The position numbers and the translations under genes are program-made. Under the pieces are notes generated by a model. It was not told the origin of the DNA. It ran no database searches and was given only the letters and a program-made list of their open reading frames with translations. Of a stretch of 64,000 bases of DNA, positions 8,024 to 17,304 are shown one piece after another. Each line of letters opens with the position of its first letter. Within the stretch, counting starts at the first letter, position 1. The stretch comes from Bacillus sp. 103mf (GTDB lineage Bacteria > Bacillota > Bacilli > Bacillales > Bacillaceae_G): contig NZ_FPAF01000018.1 of NCBI RefSeq assembly GCF_900116295.1, forward strand, positions 1 to 64,000. The letters run 5' to 3'.

Positions 8024-9226
8024 TTAAAGCCCTTCAACTTTACTAGAAACTTCTTTTACAGTTAACACTTCCTTAACTCGGACACACCCATCCCATGAGA
8101 AGTTTGTCCACATTCTTAACAATGTTTCTACTGGGCCTCTACTAAATCTTCTCAAGTAATAGTGGCTGGCAACCGCCTGAACGGCATAAATTACAATCGC
8201 TAAAATAACGCTCAAAATCATGCCCATCTTCCCAAATTGCCCAAGACCATATCCATAAAAAATGGATGTACAAATAACCGTTTGCATTAAGTAATTCGTC
8301 AGCGACAGTTTTCCGATATTTTCAAAGACCCTTCGAAGCATCCATTTAGATGATTTTGTATAAAAATAGGCAAACAGAAAAATATACCCAAGTGACAACA
8401 AATTCTTTCCAAGCATATCACTTACACCTACCCAATCGTTTTTAGGCGCTAAGTAAGGCATCAGCTTTAAAACAAGACTGATTGGGATGAATAGAAAAAT
8501 CCCTTTCACATACAACGAGCGTTCCTTTATCGGATTCGCAAACCAATTTACCTTTGCCGCATACATCCCGAATAAAAATAATGGTGCAGACATAAATGGC
8601 AAAAACAAGAAAATAAATAAGTAAAACTCATCTGGCAAATCTAACGGATCTTCATTGAGTCGATGCTCTTTAATTTCTGCATAACTTCCACTTCCATAAA
8701 CCTTCTTCGTTTGTTCAATATAATGGGCCATTTTTTCTTTCTCCTTGGCCGTCTCTTCCATATGTCCATACCCCATGAATGAAGTAAGAACTAATAGAAT
8801 AATTCCCCAAACCATCAATGTTTTCTTCTTGCGGTTTAAAAATAGTAATAGGAAAAAACCCATCAATCCGTAAAAGGAAAGAATATCTCCTTCCCATAAA
8901 AAATGACCGTGTAACAATCCAAGAACAAAAAGAAATAAAAAGCGTCTCACAAAATACCGTTTTATCTTTACCCCTTTTCGCTCAAGACTTTCCTTCATTT
9001 TAATCATTGAATAACCAAATAGAAACGTAAAAATAGGCATGAAACTACCTTCTATCAGAACTTTTACAGCTTTATAAACTCCTAGATCTGCCGTAGATAA
9101 TGAATAAAAATTAATTTCATCCTTACCAAATATTCCGTACTGAAAAATCAACATATTAGCCAACAATATACCTAATAAACTAAATCCCCTTATACCATCA
9201 ACTGTAGAAACTCGATATTTATCCAT
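8024..9226 (-). CDS. DUF418 polytopic membrane protein (YeiB-like)
   Basis: 400-residue integral membrane protein. The start reads STVDGIRGFSLLGILLANM, the typical opening of DUF418/YeiB proteins, followed by about nine or ten hydrophobic segments. The C-terminal DUF418 region contains FENIGKLSLTNYLMQTVICT, then YGLGQFGKMG and FSRGPVETLLRMWT. The family resembles acyltransferase-3-type membrane enzymes, but its activity is unknown. The start has AAGGGG seven bases upstream. It is divergent from the two-component system, with about 150 bases between the starts, so it is a reasonable candidate target of that system. Confidence 0.85.
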   Translation of the reverse strand: MDKYRVSTVDGIRGFSLLGILLANMLIFQYGIFGKDEINFYSLSTADLGVYKAVKVLIEGSFMPIFTFLFGYSMIKMKESLERKGVKIKRYFVRRFLFLFVLGLLHGHFLWEGDILSFYGLMGFFLLLFLNRKKKTLMVWGIILLVLTSFMGYGHMEETAKEKEKMAHYIEQTKKVYGSGSYAEIKEHRLNEDPLDLPDEFYLFIFLFLPFMSAPLFLFGMYAAKVNWFANPIKERSLYVKGIFLFIPISLVLKLMPYLAPKNDWVGVSDMLGKNLLSLGYIFLFAYFYTKSSKWMLRRVFENIGKLSLTNYLMQTVICTSIFYGYGLGQFGKMGMILSVILAIVIYAVQAVASHYYLRRFSRGPVETLLRMWTNFSWDGCVRVKEVLTVKEVSSKVEGL

Positions 9227-9379
9227 TTTTTATCCCCTTACATGTTTTTGCTACTTTTAATTTACAATTTTAACCTTTCTATTAACGAAACAAGAGATTA
9301 ACATTTCATAAACCTTTTTTACTTCCGTTCAAGTTCTCGTAATGTTCGTATGCTAATATAGTTACCGAGGTGGATAAGA

Positions 9380-10087
9380 ATGGAAAACAAAAGTATTTTG
9401 CTTGTAGACGACGAAAAAGCTATTGTAAAAATGATTGAAATGGTGTTAAGAAAAGAAGGATTCAGCCATATTTATACTGCACATACAGCTACAGATGCTT
9501 TAGCAATTCTAGAAAAAAATTCAATTGATATGATCGTACTAGATGTTATGCTTCCTGATTATAGTGGATTTGAATTATGCCCAAAAATCCGTGCAATTTC
9601 AAATGCTTATATTTTATTCTTAACAGCTAAAGTATCGGATCTTGACGTCTTAACTGGATTTGCGATTGGCGGAGATGATTACGTCACAAAGCCATTTAAT
9701 CCACTCGAGATTGCAGCAAGAATTAAAGCGCATTTTCGTAGAACTTCATCCGTAGAAATTTCACGAATCCTTAACAAGAAGAAGCAATATAACTTTGGAA
9801 GGTTTTTAATAGATGAAGACAAAGGAGAATTATTTGTGAACGGTCAGCCAGTTTCTTGCCCGACCCAAGTATATTTACTTTTATTGTATTTGTGCAAACA
9901 CCCAAACAAAGTATTCTCAAAATCTGAACTTCTAGAAGCCGTTTGGGGATTTACCCATTACGTAGATGATAATACCGTATCTGTCCATGTAAGACGAATT
10001 CGAGAACGAATTGAAGAAGATCCAAGTCAACCGCAATTTTTATTAACGGTCCGTGGCCTCGGATACAAACTGGTTGAGGGGAAGTAA
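9380..10087 (+). CDS. OmpR/PhoB-family response regulator
   Basis: 235 residues. Receiver domain at about 3-117 with the acidic pocket DDEK, phosphoacceptor Asp in MIVLDVMLPDYSG (about residue 54), Thr in FLTAK and Lys in VTKPFNP. A winged-helix effector follows at about 135-233, with SELLEAVWGF and VDDNTVSVHVRRIRERIEE (recognition helix) and RGLGYKL. It activates or represses promoters when phosphorylated by the next gene's kinase. The gap to that gene is one base, so the two are co-transcribed. Stimulus and targets cannot be read from the sequence. Confidence 0.92.
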   Translation: MENKSILLVDDEKAIVKMIEMVLRKEGFSHIYTAHTATDALAILEKNSIDMIVLDVMLPDYSGFELCPKIRAISNAYILFLTAKVSDLDVLTGFAIGGDDYVTKPFNPLEIAARIKAHFRRTSSVEISRILNKKKQYNFGRFLIDEDKGELFVNGQPVSCPTQVYLLLLYLCKHPNKVFSKSELLEAVWGFTHYVDDNTVSVHVRRIRERIEEDPSQPQFLLTVRGLGYKLVEGK

Positions 10088-10088
10088 T

Positions 10089-11834
10089 ATGAAACCATTA
10101 CGAAGAAGGTTAATTTTTCACTTCTCTCTTCAATTTATTACCTTATCAATTGGGATGATTTTATTAGTTTTTGCTCTATTTTTTTTATTGATTCAACAAA
10201 TTAGTAGCCAAGAATTAAGACGAAACTTTCAAGCCGGGATACTAGATTGTATTACGACCGATACGATAATCGAAAATGGCGAGGCAAAAATTGATAAGAA
10301 ATGGGAAAAATTTCTTCGTGAAAGACAAATGTGGGCACAAATTGTCAATGATCAAGGACATGTGATTACATCAAGCAATGCGCCTTCCTCCCTGCCTGAA
10401 CACTATTCTGTGGGCGACATTTTAGAAATAAAAGAAACGAAACATTTTAGTGAGTTTACCGTTTTAACTAAAGTTGATAATACATATAAAAAAGACCACA
10501 TTTTTATGGTTGGATATAAAGATACACAACAGGATATATTGGAATCATTTGTTAAAAATTACAACTTACATGGTCAGATTTCCGAAACAAATAGAGCTGA
10601 ATTTGAAGAACAGCTCAAAAAAACAAACGGCACACTTCATATTATTAACAAACAAGGGGATATTATCGAGAATATTGGGAAACCAATGAATCTAAAAAAA
10701 TATGATCCTTTAGATATTGTTTTAAGAGAAACCGCACCTGGTATTCATTCAACGAAGATGTCTGTTTATAATGATCCTTCTTCCGATAAGATTTGGATTT
10801 TACATACACCAAAAAAGAAAGATAAAAATCAAACACTATCTATCATGGAGGAATATCTTATTGGGTTTGGTATCGTAGGTGCCATCGTGTTGTTAATTAC
10901 GATTACCCTTTCTTCTTGGAACGGTTTCCGTTATGGCAGACCGCTATTTCTTTTTACAAGTTGGTTGGAAAGAATGGAACAAGGCAATTATGATGAAGTA
11001 TTAACCGAAAAAGAAAGAAAAAAAATCTACCGCAAAAACGGTAAAGTAAGAATGCGTTATCGTTTGTATAAAGAAGTTATCAATGCTTTCTACAAAATGG
11101 CGGAAAAACTAGATGCATCGGTAAAAGAACGAGCAAAGCTGGAAAAAACACGAGAAGAATGGATGACCGGTATTTCTCATGACCTTCGTACCCCCCTGTC
11201 TTCCATCCAAGGATATGGACATTTATTAGAAAGTGGGCATTATGATTGGTCAGCCGAAGAACTTGAAGAAATAGGAAAAACGATTCGCGAAAAAGGAGAT
11301 TACATGCTTCACCTAATTGAAGATTTTTCACTTACGTTTCAGCTAAAAAATAATAATCTCCTTCTTTCTAAAGAAACATATCAATTGAATAATCTCCTTG
11401 AAACAATTTTTAATAGATTTTCCGATGATCGAACATTACAAGACTATTGCTTTCACTTTAAGCCTATTCATAAACAAGTAGAAATTGAGGCAGATAGAAA
11501 ATGGTTCGAGCGAATGATGGACAACTTAATTTTTAATGCCATTAAACATAATCCTAGCGGAACAACTATCACCATTGGGGCCTCTGAATCTCCAAAAGGA
11601 CTACAAATCTGTATTGAAGATAACGGTGTCGGCATGGATGAAGAAACGATGGGACAGTTATTTGAACGCTATTACCGCGGAACGAACACCGATGAACAAA
11701 TAGAAGGAGTCGGCCTTGGTATGAGTATCGCCAAACAAATCGCTACTCTCCATGGAGCTACATTAGAAGTACAATCTGAAATTGGAAAGGGAACAAAAGT
11801 GGATATATACTTATCAAAAGCTTCCTCGTTATAA
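10089..11834 (+). CDS. Membrane sensor histidine kinase
   Basis: 581 residues. TM1 at about 13-38, a large extracytoplasmic sensor region at about 39-260, TM2 at about 262-285, then a linker with a HAMP-like helix pair. The dimerisation domain has MTGISHDLRTPLSSIQGYG, with the phosphoacceptor His. The ATPase domain shows N-box DNLIFNAIKHNPSG, G1 EDNGVGMDE, F-box FERYYRG and G2 GVGLGMSIAKQ. The start is the ATG at 10089, one base after the regulator stop, with GAGGGGAA before it. No recognisable ligand domain (PAS, Cache) is obvious, so the stimulus is unknown. Its stop codon lies within the stem of the terminator that follows. Confidence 0.9.
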   Translation: MKPLRRRLIFHFSLQFITLSIGMILLVFALFFLLIQQISSQELRRNFQAGILDCITTDTIIENGEAKIDKKWEKFLRERQMWAQIVNDQGHVITSSNAPSSLPEHYSVGDILEIKETKHFSEFTVLTKVDNTYKKDHIFMVGYKDTQQDILESFVKNYNLHGQISETNRAEFEEQLKKTNGTLHIINKQGDIIENIGKPMNLKKYDPLDIVLRETAPGIHSTKMSVYNDPSSDKIWILHTPKKKDKNQTLSIMEEYLIGFGIVGAIVLLITITLSSWNGFRYGRPLFLFTSWLERMEQGNYDEVLTEKERKKIYRKNGKVRMRYRLYKEVINAFYKMAEKLDASVKERAKLEKTREEWMTGISHDLRTPLSSIQGYGHLLESGHYDWSAEELEEIGKTIREKGDYMLHLIEDFSLTFQLKNNNLLLSKETYQLNNLLETIFNRFSDDRTLQDYCFHFKPIHKQVEIEADRKWFERMMDNLIFNAIKHNPSGTTITIGASESPKGLQICIEDNGVGMDEETMGQLFERYYRGTNTDEQIEGVGLGMSIAKQIATLHGATLEVQSEIGKGTKVDIYLSKASSL

Positions 11835-11852
11835 TGAGGAAGCTTTTCTTTA
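11817..11852 (+). terminator. Terminator of the two-component operon
   Basis: AAAAGCTTCCTC and GAGGAAGCTTTT pair around TTATAATG-type loop bases and are followed by CTTTATAT; the kinase stop codon is inside the loop. Confidence 0.8.
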
Positions 11853-12040
11853 TATATAACGGCTTAAAAACTATTATCTCGGAGATTGACTTCCCCATTT
11901 CTTATGCTCCATTGCACACTTATTAGCTGATCTCACTATTTTCTACGTAATGGCTAGCGGCTAATGTCGAGAAACTTAGCTACTTTTGACTTATTATGTT
12001 TTTAACAAGATCGATATTTAATTTTTACTCATTCTATATA

Positions 12041-12084
12041 AAAGAAAGGTGAGACACTACTAGTAGTAGCGCTCACCTTTCTTT
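12041..12084. terminator. Hairpin related to the 6921 terminator
   Basis: AAAGAAAGGTGAG..ACTACT pairs with AGTAGT..CTCACCTTTCTTT (two mismatches) with almost no loop. It shares AGGTGAG and ACTAC with the terminator at 6921-6961. The flanking 11853-12040 stretch shows nothing else. Confidence 0.65.
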
Positions 12085-12105
12085 TATTTATAACAATTTC
12101 CCCGT

Positions 12106-12165
12106 TTACTTCTCGCTCTTTTCAAGCCAAGCCACACACTCCACATGTCCAGAGTGTATGCGGCA
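12106..12165 (-). pseudogene. 3' tail of a second RlmCD-type methyltransferase gene
   Basis: The minus strand reads [16 protein letters not shown] then a stop. This matches the extreme C-terminus of the intact methyltransferase at 15526-16902 ([14 protein letters not shown]), and the DNA shares about 20 identical consecutive bases over the VECVAWL codons. Only about 18 codons remain; the rest of the copy is gone. This suggests a deleted paralogue 3.4 kb from the surviving gene. Confidence 0.6.
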
Positions 12166-12259
12166 ATACAATGGAGTATTTGTGAGTTCAGTTATAAGAA
12201 AAGAAGCAATTATAAACTAAAACTGTAGTGCAATAGTAATCGCTCCAACGATATCACTA

Positions 12260-12967
12260 CTAAACAGTCATTTTCCAGCTTGATAATGCTAACCAGTCTT
12301 CCATTTCCTTATAATCAGGCATTATCTTCCCAACAAGGCGCCAAAAGGATCGATCATGATTTAGATGGACCATATGGCACATTTCATGAACGACTACATA
12401 GTCGATTACCCTCGGCGGTGCCATTGCTAGCTTCCAATTAAATGTTAACTGCCGCTTTGAATCACAGGTTCCCCAAGTACGGTTACTATCTGAAATATGG
12501 ATTGAACGCGGCTTTGTTTTAAAGTTACTTTGATAGGATTTGATACTCTTCTCTACTAACGCTTTACACCGCTGGTAATAAAATCGTTTTAAAGCTTGTT
12601 TTATTTTCTCATCCTCAAGCTGTTTCACATATATATGCAGCTTATCCCCTTCAAACACTGCATGGTCTTGCCCGATACTTGCATCTTGAGAGATCTGTAT
12701 CGGATATGTGTTCCCTAAATACAGAAAGTTCTCCCCTTGATCATAGACCCTCTCCTGTGGCCCAAGCCTTCTATCCTTCATTTCCTTGGATGTTTTCTGA
12801 ATCGAATCCCATTTTTCCTCTAACAATTGGAGCACGTATTCAACAGGCGTTCCTTTAGGAGCCTGGACTTCAACGTTTCCGTAAGAATCTATATAAATGC
12901 CTATGGATTTTCGCTTCTTGTAATTTATATGAAAACTAATTGTCTCACCTGAGTATGTATGTATCAT
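12260..12967 (-). CDS. YgjP/DUF45-type zinc metallopeptidase
   Basis: 235 residues of the YgjP-like (DUF45, M48-related) family. It has the zinc motif VVHEMCHMVHLNHDRSFW (HExxH plus a downstream His) at about 185-202, and the family's SNRTWGTCDSKRQLTFNWKL just before it. The N-terminal half carries the beta-rich YKKRKSIGIYIDSYGNVEV stretch. Physiological substrate unknown. I choose ATG 12967 because AGGTGA precedes it; an upstream in-frame ATG at 13018 lacks a ribosome site. No signal peptide. It is monocistronic, with no clear terminator downstream. Confidence 0.8.
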   Translation of the reverse strand: MIHTYSGETISFHINYKKRKSIGIYIDSYGNVEVQAPKGTPVEYVLQLLEEKWDSIQKTSKEMKDRRLGPQERVYDQGENFLYLGNTYPIQISQDASIGQDHAVFEGDKLHIYVKQLEDEKIKQALKRFYYQRCKALVEKSIKSYQSNFKTKPRSIHISDSNRTWGTCDSKRQLTFNWKLAMAPPRVIDYVVVHEMCHMVHLNHDRSFWRLVGKIMPDYKEMEDWLALSSWKMTV

Positions 12968-13214
12968 TTCATCACCTAGAGTATTCGTTCGTGTTATTTT
13001 TGCATTATGCCTATGCATGATGTATTAAAAATGATTAAAAAATAAGAGTAGGATAAAAACTTCCTACTCCATCCATCGTATCGTTTACTTTCTTAACATG
13101 AATACACATGTGCACTCACCATGCAAATACATGTAATATTAATTAGTTACAACACTTGTTACTTCGAGATAATTTTCTCCCACATCATTTATGTGTAAAA
13201 GAATTCGTAATTCC

Positions 13215-13727
13215 TTATCCTCTATATTTTACAGCTAATCCCTTTAAGAAATTCCTTGCGTATCTATCACCGCACTCTTTATAATTCTTATGGCCTTCTT
13301 TTCTTAATAGAGCGCTTAATTCTCCTTTTGTTACCATGACTCCTACGTCTTCTAATATATCAAGCATATCCTCACTTGTTAATGCTAGTGCTATTTTCAA
13401 TTTCTTTAGAATGAGATTATTGACACTTTCATTATTCTTTAAAGACATCACTTGTCTATCCGGTTGCCCTGGTTTTGGATCTTGTTTTCCTCTTTTAAAA
13501 GTAATAAAACCATTCAAAAATGACTCTAGCATAATATTATTGCATGTTATTTCGTAATCATTGTCAGCTTCATCATGGTAACTGTTTTTTGATTTTGTAA
13601 GCATCTTCCGCATTTCTTCTTTTGTTACTTCAATGCCACCAAGTTTAAATACCTCCACCATATCTGTATCTTTTATATCCATAGCATATCTTACTCTAAT
13701 CAATATATCATTATTGCTTATACTCAT
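13215..13727 (-). CDS. DUF1456 family protein (YehS-like)
   Basis: 170-residue soluble protein with two repeats of the DUF1456 unit. Each has a LKKLKIALALTSEDML-type helix and an (I/V)-x-(V/M)-TKGE(L/M)..LL(R/T)K motif (about 5-70 and 90-155). A linker with FKRGKQDPKPGQ sits between them. The family is widespread and uncharacterised. Start at 13727 with AGGAGG seven bases before it. It stands alone. The 250-base gap to the metallopeptidase shows no strong structure. Confidence 0.85.
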   Translation of the reverse strand: MSISNNDILIRVRYAMDIKDTDMVEVFKLGGIEVTKEEMRKMLTKSKNSYHDEADNDYEITCNNIMLESFLNGFITFKRGKQDPKPGQPDRQVMSLKNNESVNNLILKKLKIALALTSEDMLDILEDVGVMVTKGELSALLRKEGHKNYKECGDRYARNFLKGLAVKYRG

Positions 13728-14334
13728 CGTTAACCCTCCTAAAATATTGACTATTTGCACAGCAGTCAAAGCGTATCCTCTAAAACGCTCTAAATTTCAA
13801 CGATTATCATGTTAAATATAATAGTATCACCAAGAATCGTCCTTAAGATTGTACTCCCCAACACTTTTAAGGTAATGCCCGCTAAATTAATACTTTAACA
13901 CTTTAAAGACATGTTTTATAGTTTTACCCGAATTAATACTTGTGAAGGTTATACCAAAAACCCCACGAAGACCTTGAGTCTGAGGAAAGATTAACATGAT
14001 TTTTTGATTCATTCCTGTCTCTTTCATTCCGCCTGTGGATCTGCTCTATATTTGTTAAACCCGGAAGTACGCTTATAAGATTCTTTCCGCCGCAACATTA
14101 AAATGCTGCCATTTGTACAGAACTGGAGATAGCAACCATAGACATTGCCTCAGTACCGTGAATTCAAGTACACCTCTATAAATCATGCTTGTAGTAAAAT
14201 AGCCCGAAGGGTTGACTAAAAGAAAAAGCAATGCTTTGATTTCTCAAAAACACTGCCCGTTTCCTGCCCCAAACTTATTTTACAAAAGACGACTTTCCCG
14301 CATTCAGCCTCCACAGTTCACTGTCCCCGTCCCA
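13728..14334. other. Gene-free stretch with possible decayed transporter fragment
   Basis: 600 bases without an intact gene. On the minus strand near 14095-14160 a short run reads AMSMVAISSSVQMAAFNVAA across a frame break, reminiscent of an MFS transporter helix. Stops and shifts interrupt it everywhere. The remainder has no strong hairpin or promoter I can support. Most likely an old gene in decay. Confidence 0.3.
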
Positions 14335-15297
14335 TCAACATTCTTTTTCAAAGTTATCAAGCAATGCACGCACTTCATCTGTTGATTTCGTACTCATCAA
14401 TTGATTTCTTAATTCAGCAGCTCCACGGAATCCTTTTACATAAATTTTGAAAAAGCGATGAAGCCCTGTGATTGAACGTGGTAGTACTTCCGCATATTGA
14501 TCTTGAAGATCAAGCTGCAGTCTTAAAAGATCAAGGTATTCTTTACTGCTATGCTCTTTTGGCTCTTTTTCAAAAGCAAAAGGATTTTTAAAAATACCTC
14601 GCCCAATCATAACGCCATCAATACCATATTGCTGGGCAAGCTGCAGCCCAGTTTGACGGTCAGGAATGTCTCCATTGATTGTTAGTAGCGTATTTGGTGC
14701 GATACGGTCACGTAATTTTTTGATTTCCGGAATTAGCTCCCAATGCGCATCTACTTCGCTCATTTCCTTTCTTGTACGTAAATGAATAGAAAGGTTCGCA
14801 ATATCCTGTTTTAAAATATGCGTTAGCCACTCCTCCCACTCATTTACATCCTTATAGCCAAGTCGTGTTTTCACGCTGACAGGCAGCCCGCCCGCTTTTG
14901 CTGCTTGAATAAGTTCTGCCGCAACGTCTGGACGCAGAATAAGGCCACTACCTTTCCCTCTCGATGCCACATTCGGTACAGGGCAGCCCATATTAATATC
15001 GATGCCTTTAAATCCTAGCTCTGCCATGCCAATACTCATTTGACGGAAATATTCGGGATTATCCCCCCAAATATGTGCCACTATTGGCTGTTCATCTTCT
15101 GTAAAAATCAAACGGCCACGCACACTTTTCATACCCTCTGGATGACAATAGCTATCCGAGTTTGTAAACTCTGTGAAAAATACATCCGGTCGACCGGCTT
15201 CACTTACTACGTGACGAAAAACAACATCTGTCACATCTTCCATTGGTGCAAGTACAAAAAATGGTCGTGGTAAATCACGCCAAAAATTATCTATCAT
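14335..15297 (-). CDS. dus: tRNA-dihydrouridine synthase
   Basis: 320-residue flavoenzyme that reduces uridines in tRNA D-loops using FMN and NADPH. A TIM barrel fills most of the protein. It begins with [14 protein letters not shown] (FMN-binding loop) and continues with [19 protein letters not shown], where Cys is the general acid and the following Lys/Arg residues contact t[12 protein letters not shown] and [19 protein letters not shown] then GVMIGRGI complete the phosphate site. The C-terminal helical domain starts near 245 (LDLLRLQL). Bacilli carry more than one Dus; which uridines this one modifies cannot be told. GAGAGG lies before the ATG. Monocistronic. Confidence 0.9.
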   Translation of the reverse strand: MIDNFWRDLPRPFFVLAPMEDVTDVVFRHVVSEAGRPDVFFTEFTNSDSYCHPEGMKSVRGRLIFTEDEQPIVAHIWGDNPEYFRQMSIGMAELGFKGIDINMGCPVPNVASRGKGSGLILRPDVAAELIQAAKAGGLPVSVKTRLGYKDVNEWEEWLTHILKQDIANLSIHLRTRKEMSEVDAHWELIPEIKKLRDRIAPNTLLTINGDIPDRQTGLQLAQQYGIDGVMIGRGIFKNPFAFEKEPKEHSSKEYLDLLRLQLDLQDQYAEVLPRSITGLHRFFKIYVKGFRGAAELRNQLMSTKSTDEVRALLDNFEKEC

Positions 15298-15481
15298 TTC
15301 AAACTCAAATCCTCTCGCTATGAAGCCAAATGTTCCACTTCTTTTACACTTATATTATGCTTAATAACTTATTATCAAACACAAGTACATTTGGACATTT
15401 ATAATTTGTGAAAAACTATTGTGAAAATCGGCAATGTTTATTTTAACCAAAATCAGTCCTGAATGGTATTTTTATAAACAA

Positions 15482-15524
15482 AAAAGCAGATGGCATAGAT
15501 TTTTTCTATATCAACTGCTTTTCT
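15482..15524 (-). terminator. Terminator after the rRNA methyltransferase
   Basis: On the minus strand AAAAGCAG..ATAGA pairs with TCTAT..CTGCTTTT and ends in TTTTTTG, directly after the methyltransferase stop. Confidence 0.65.
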
Positions 15525-15525
15525 A

Positions 15526-16902
15526 TTATACCAACTTCAACCAAGCCACACACTCCACATGCGTAGTATGCGGGAACATATCCACAGGCTGAACCTCCTG
15601 CGTCTTATACCCACCTTCTTCAAGCACTTTCAAATCACGAGCAAGTGTCGCTGGGTTACATGATACATATACAACACGTTTTGGTTTCATGTCGATGATT
15701 GTGTCTAATAGTGCTTCATCACAGCCTTTACGAGGCGGATCGACGACGATTGTGTCGGCGATGATGCCTTGTTTGTACCAGTTTGGGATAACTACTTCTG
15801 CTTCTCCTACGCCAAATTCAACGTTTGTCATGTTGTTTAGTTCTGCGTTTCGGTTTGCGTCTTCGATTGCTTCTGGAACGATTTCAACGCCGTATACTTT
15901 TTTTGCTTTTTGCGCTAGGAATAAGGAGATTGTTCCGATGCCGCAATATGCGTCGATGACTGTTTCGTTTCCATCTAGTTTTGCGTACTCGAGTGCTTTG
16001 TCATATAGCACTTTCGTTTGTGTTGGGTTTACTTGATAGAAAGAACGGGCTGAAATCGCAAATTTAATGTCACCGATGTAGTCATAAATATATTCTGATC
16101 CGTATAGGACTGTTGTCGCGCTGCCGAAAATGACGTTTGTCCGTTTGTTGTTTACGTTTTGGATGATCGATTTTACACTTGGGAACTTCGCTGTGATTTC
16201 GTCGATGATTGCCTGTTTGTTTGGAAGTTCTGCGGTGCATGTAATAAAGACAAGCATAATTTCCCCTGTTACTTGTCCGTAGCGAGCCATAACGTGACGA
16301 AGTGTTCCTTTGTGGCGCTCTTCGTTGTACGCTGTTATGCCGTGCTTTTCACAAATGCGTTTTACTTCTTGAATTAATGTATCGTTTTCTTCTGCTTGGA
16401 TTAAGCATGTTTCCATATTAATGATGTCATGCGTTCCTTGGCGGTAAAAGCCAGCGACAAGTCCGCCTTCACGTCCGCCAATTGGTACTTGTGCTTTATT
16501 TCGATATACCCATGGGTTTTCCATACCAAGTACAGGGTGAACGGGTATATCATGTAGTCCGCCGATGCGCTGCATCACGTCACGTACTTGTTTTTCTTTT
16601 GCTTGTAGTTGTCCTTCATATGTTAGGTGCTGAAGCTGACAACCGCCGCACTGATTGTATACTGGGCATTCTGCGTCTTTGCGATATGGGCTTTCTTTAT
16701 GAAGCTTCATTAAACGACCAAAAGCAAAGTTCTTTTTTACTTTAATAATTTTAATTTGCGCTTCTTCACCTGGTAATCCGTTTTTGACGAAAATAGGATA
16801 GCCCTCCACTTTCGCAACACCGGCGCCGTCATGTGTTAAATCTTCAAACACTACATCTATAAACTCGTTTTTTTCAACTGGTGGCGTCATTTTATTACTC
16901 AT
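15526..16902 (-). CDS. rlmCD: 23S rRNA (uracil-5-)-methyltransferase, RlmCD/RumA family
   Basis: 458 residues. It transfers methyl from S-adenosylmethionine to C5 of uridines in 23S rRNA. An N-terminal TRAM RNA-binding domain covers about 8-67. The Fe-S cluster cysteines are in [15 protein letters not shown] (about 79-93) with a later Cys. The methyltransferase domain shows [16 protein letters not shown] (SAM), [12 protein letters not shown] and the catalytic Cys in [14 protein letters not shown]. The C-terminus ends [11 protein letters not shown]. In B. subtilis the single RlmCD enzyme modifies two uridines; the tail of a lost paralogue at 12106 shows that this genome once had another copy here. 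Confidence 0.9.
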   Translation of the reverse strand: MSNKMTPPVEKNEFIDVVFEDLTHDGAGVAKVEGYPIFVKNGLPGEEAQIKIIKVKKNFAFGRLMKLHKESPYRKDAECPVYNQCGGCQLQHLTYEGQLQAKEKQVRDVMQRIGGLHDIPVHPVLGMENPWVYRNKAQVPIGGREGGLVAGFYRQGTHDIINMETCLIQAEENDTLIQEVKRICEKHGITAYNEERHKGTLRHVMARYGQVTGEIMLVFITCTAELPNKQAIIDEITAKFPSVKSIIQNVNNKRTNVIFGSATTVLYGSEYIYDYIGDIKFAISARSFYQVNPTQTKVLYDKALEYAKLDGNETVIDAYCGIGTISLFLAQKAKKVYGVEIVPEAIEDANRNAELNNMTNVEFGVGEAEVVIPNWYKQGIIADTIVVDPPRKGCDEALLDTIIDMKPKRVVYVSCNPATLARDLKVLEEGGYKTQEVQPVDMFPHTTHVECVAWLKLV

Positions 16903-17041
16903 TTTCCGACCTCTCTTTTTTCATAACACTGCGTTACATTTTACCATACTCCCTCGCTCTTTAGCCATTGGAAGAAAAAATCTATTGACGACAATTCTTT
17001 ATAAATGTTACGCTACTACTAATTGCATACGGATGGTGTTA

Positions 17042-17110
17042 CCTCATATATACTTGATGATATGGATCGAGAGTCTCTACCCGGCAACCGGAAATTGCTG
17101 GACTATGGGG
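17042..17110 (+). promoter_or_regulatory. Purine riboswitch, guanine type
   Basis: P1 arms CCTCATAT and ATGGGG enclose the two kissing hairpins. The core TATGGATCGAGAGTCTCTACC and then GGACTATGG match the purine aptamer. The specificity base in GACTATG is C, as in guanine/hypoxanthine aptamers (U in adenine ones). It lies upstream of the nucleoside transporter and of a terminator at 17147-17208, so bound guanine should stop transcription. Confidence 0.93.
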
Positions 17111-17146
17111 AAAACTAATGAATAGTAGCTTTTTTATTATATATAT

Positions 17147-17208
17147 AAAGACTCATATTGATTAGCTTTCTCGCATAGAAGGAAGTCGATCTGTATGGGT
17201 CTTTTTTT
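17147..17208 (+). terminator. Riboswitch-controlled terminator
   Basis: AAAGACTCATA pairs with TATGGGTCTTT over a long stem and runs into TTTTTTTAT. It is the expression platform of the guanine aptamer just upstream. Confidence 0.8.
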
Positions 17209-17304
17209 ATTTTTATTTTAAAGGTCAGACATCATACGTATGACTTGAAACCTTTGAGGGTAACTCCTCTATTTACTTAACAGCATCTGAAAGGAGAAAA
17301 TTTT

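Noticed and set aside
15689-16036. 115-codon frame opposite rlmCD
   Set aside because: Ser/Phe-rich mirror of the methyltransferase codons; no start signal.
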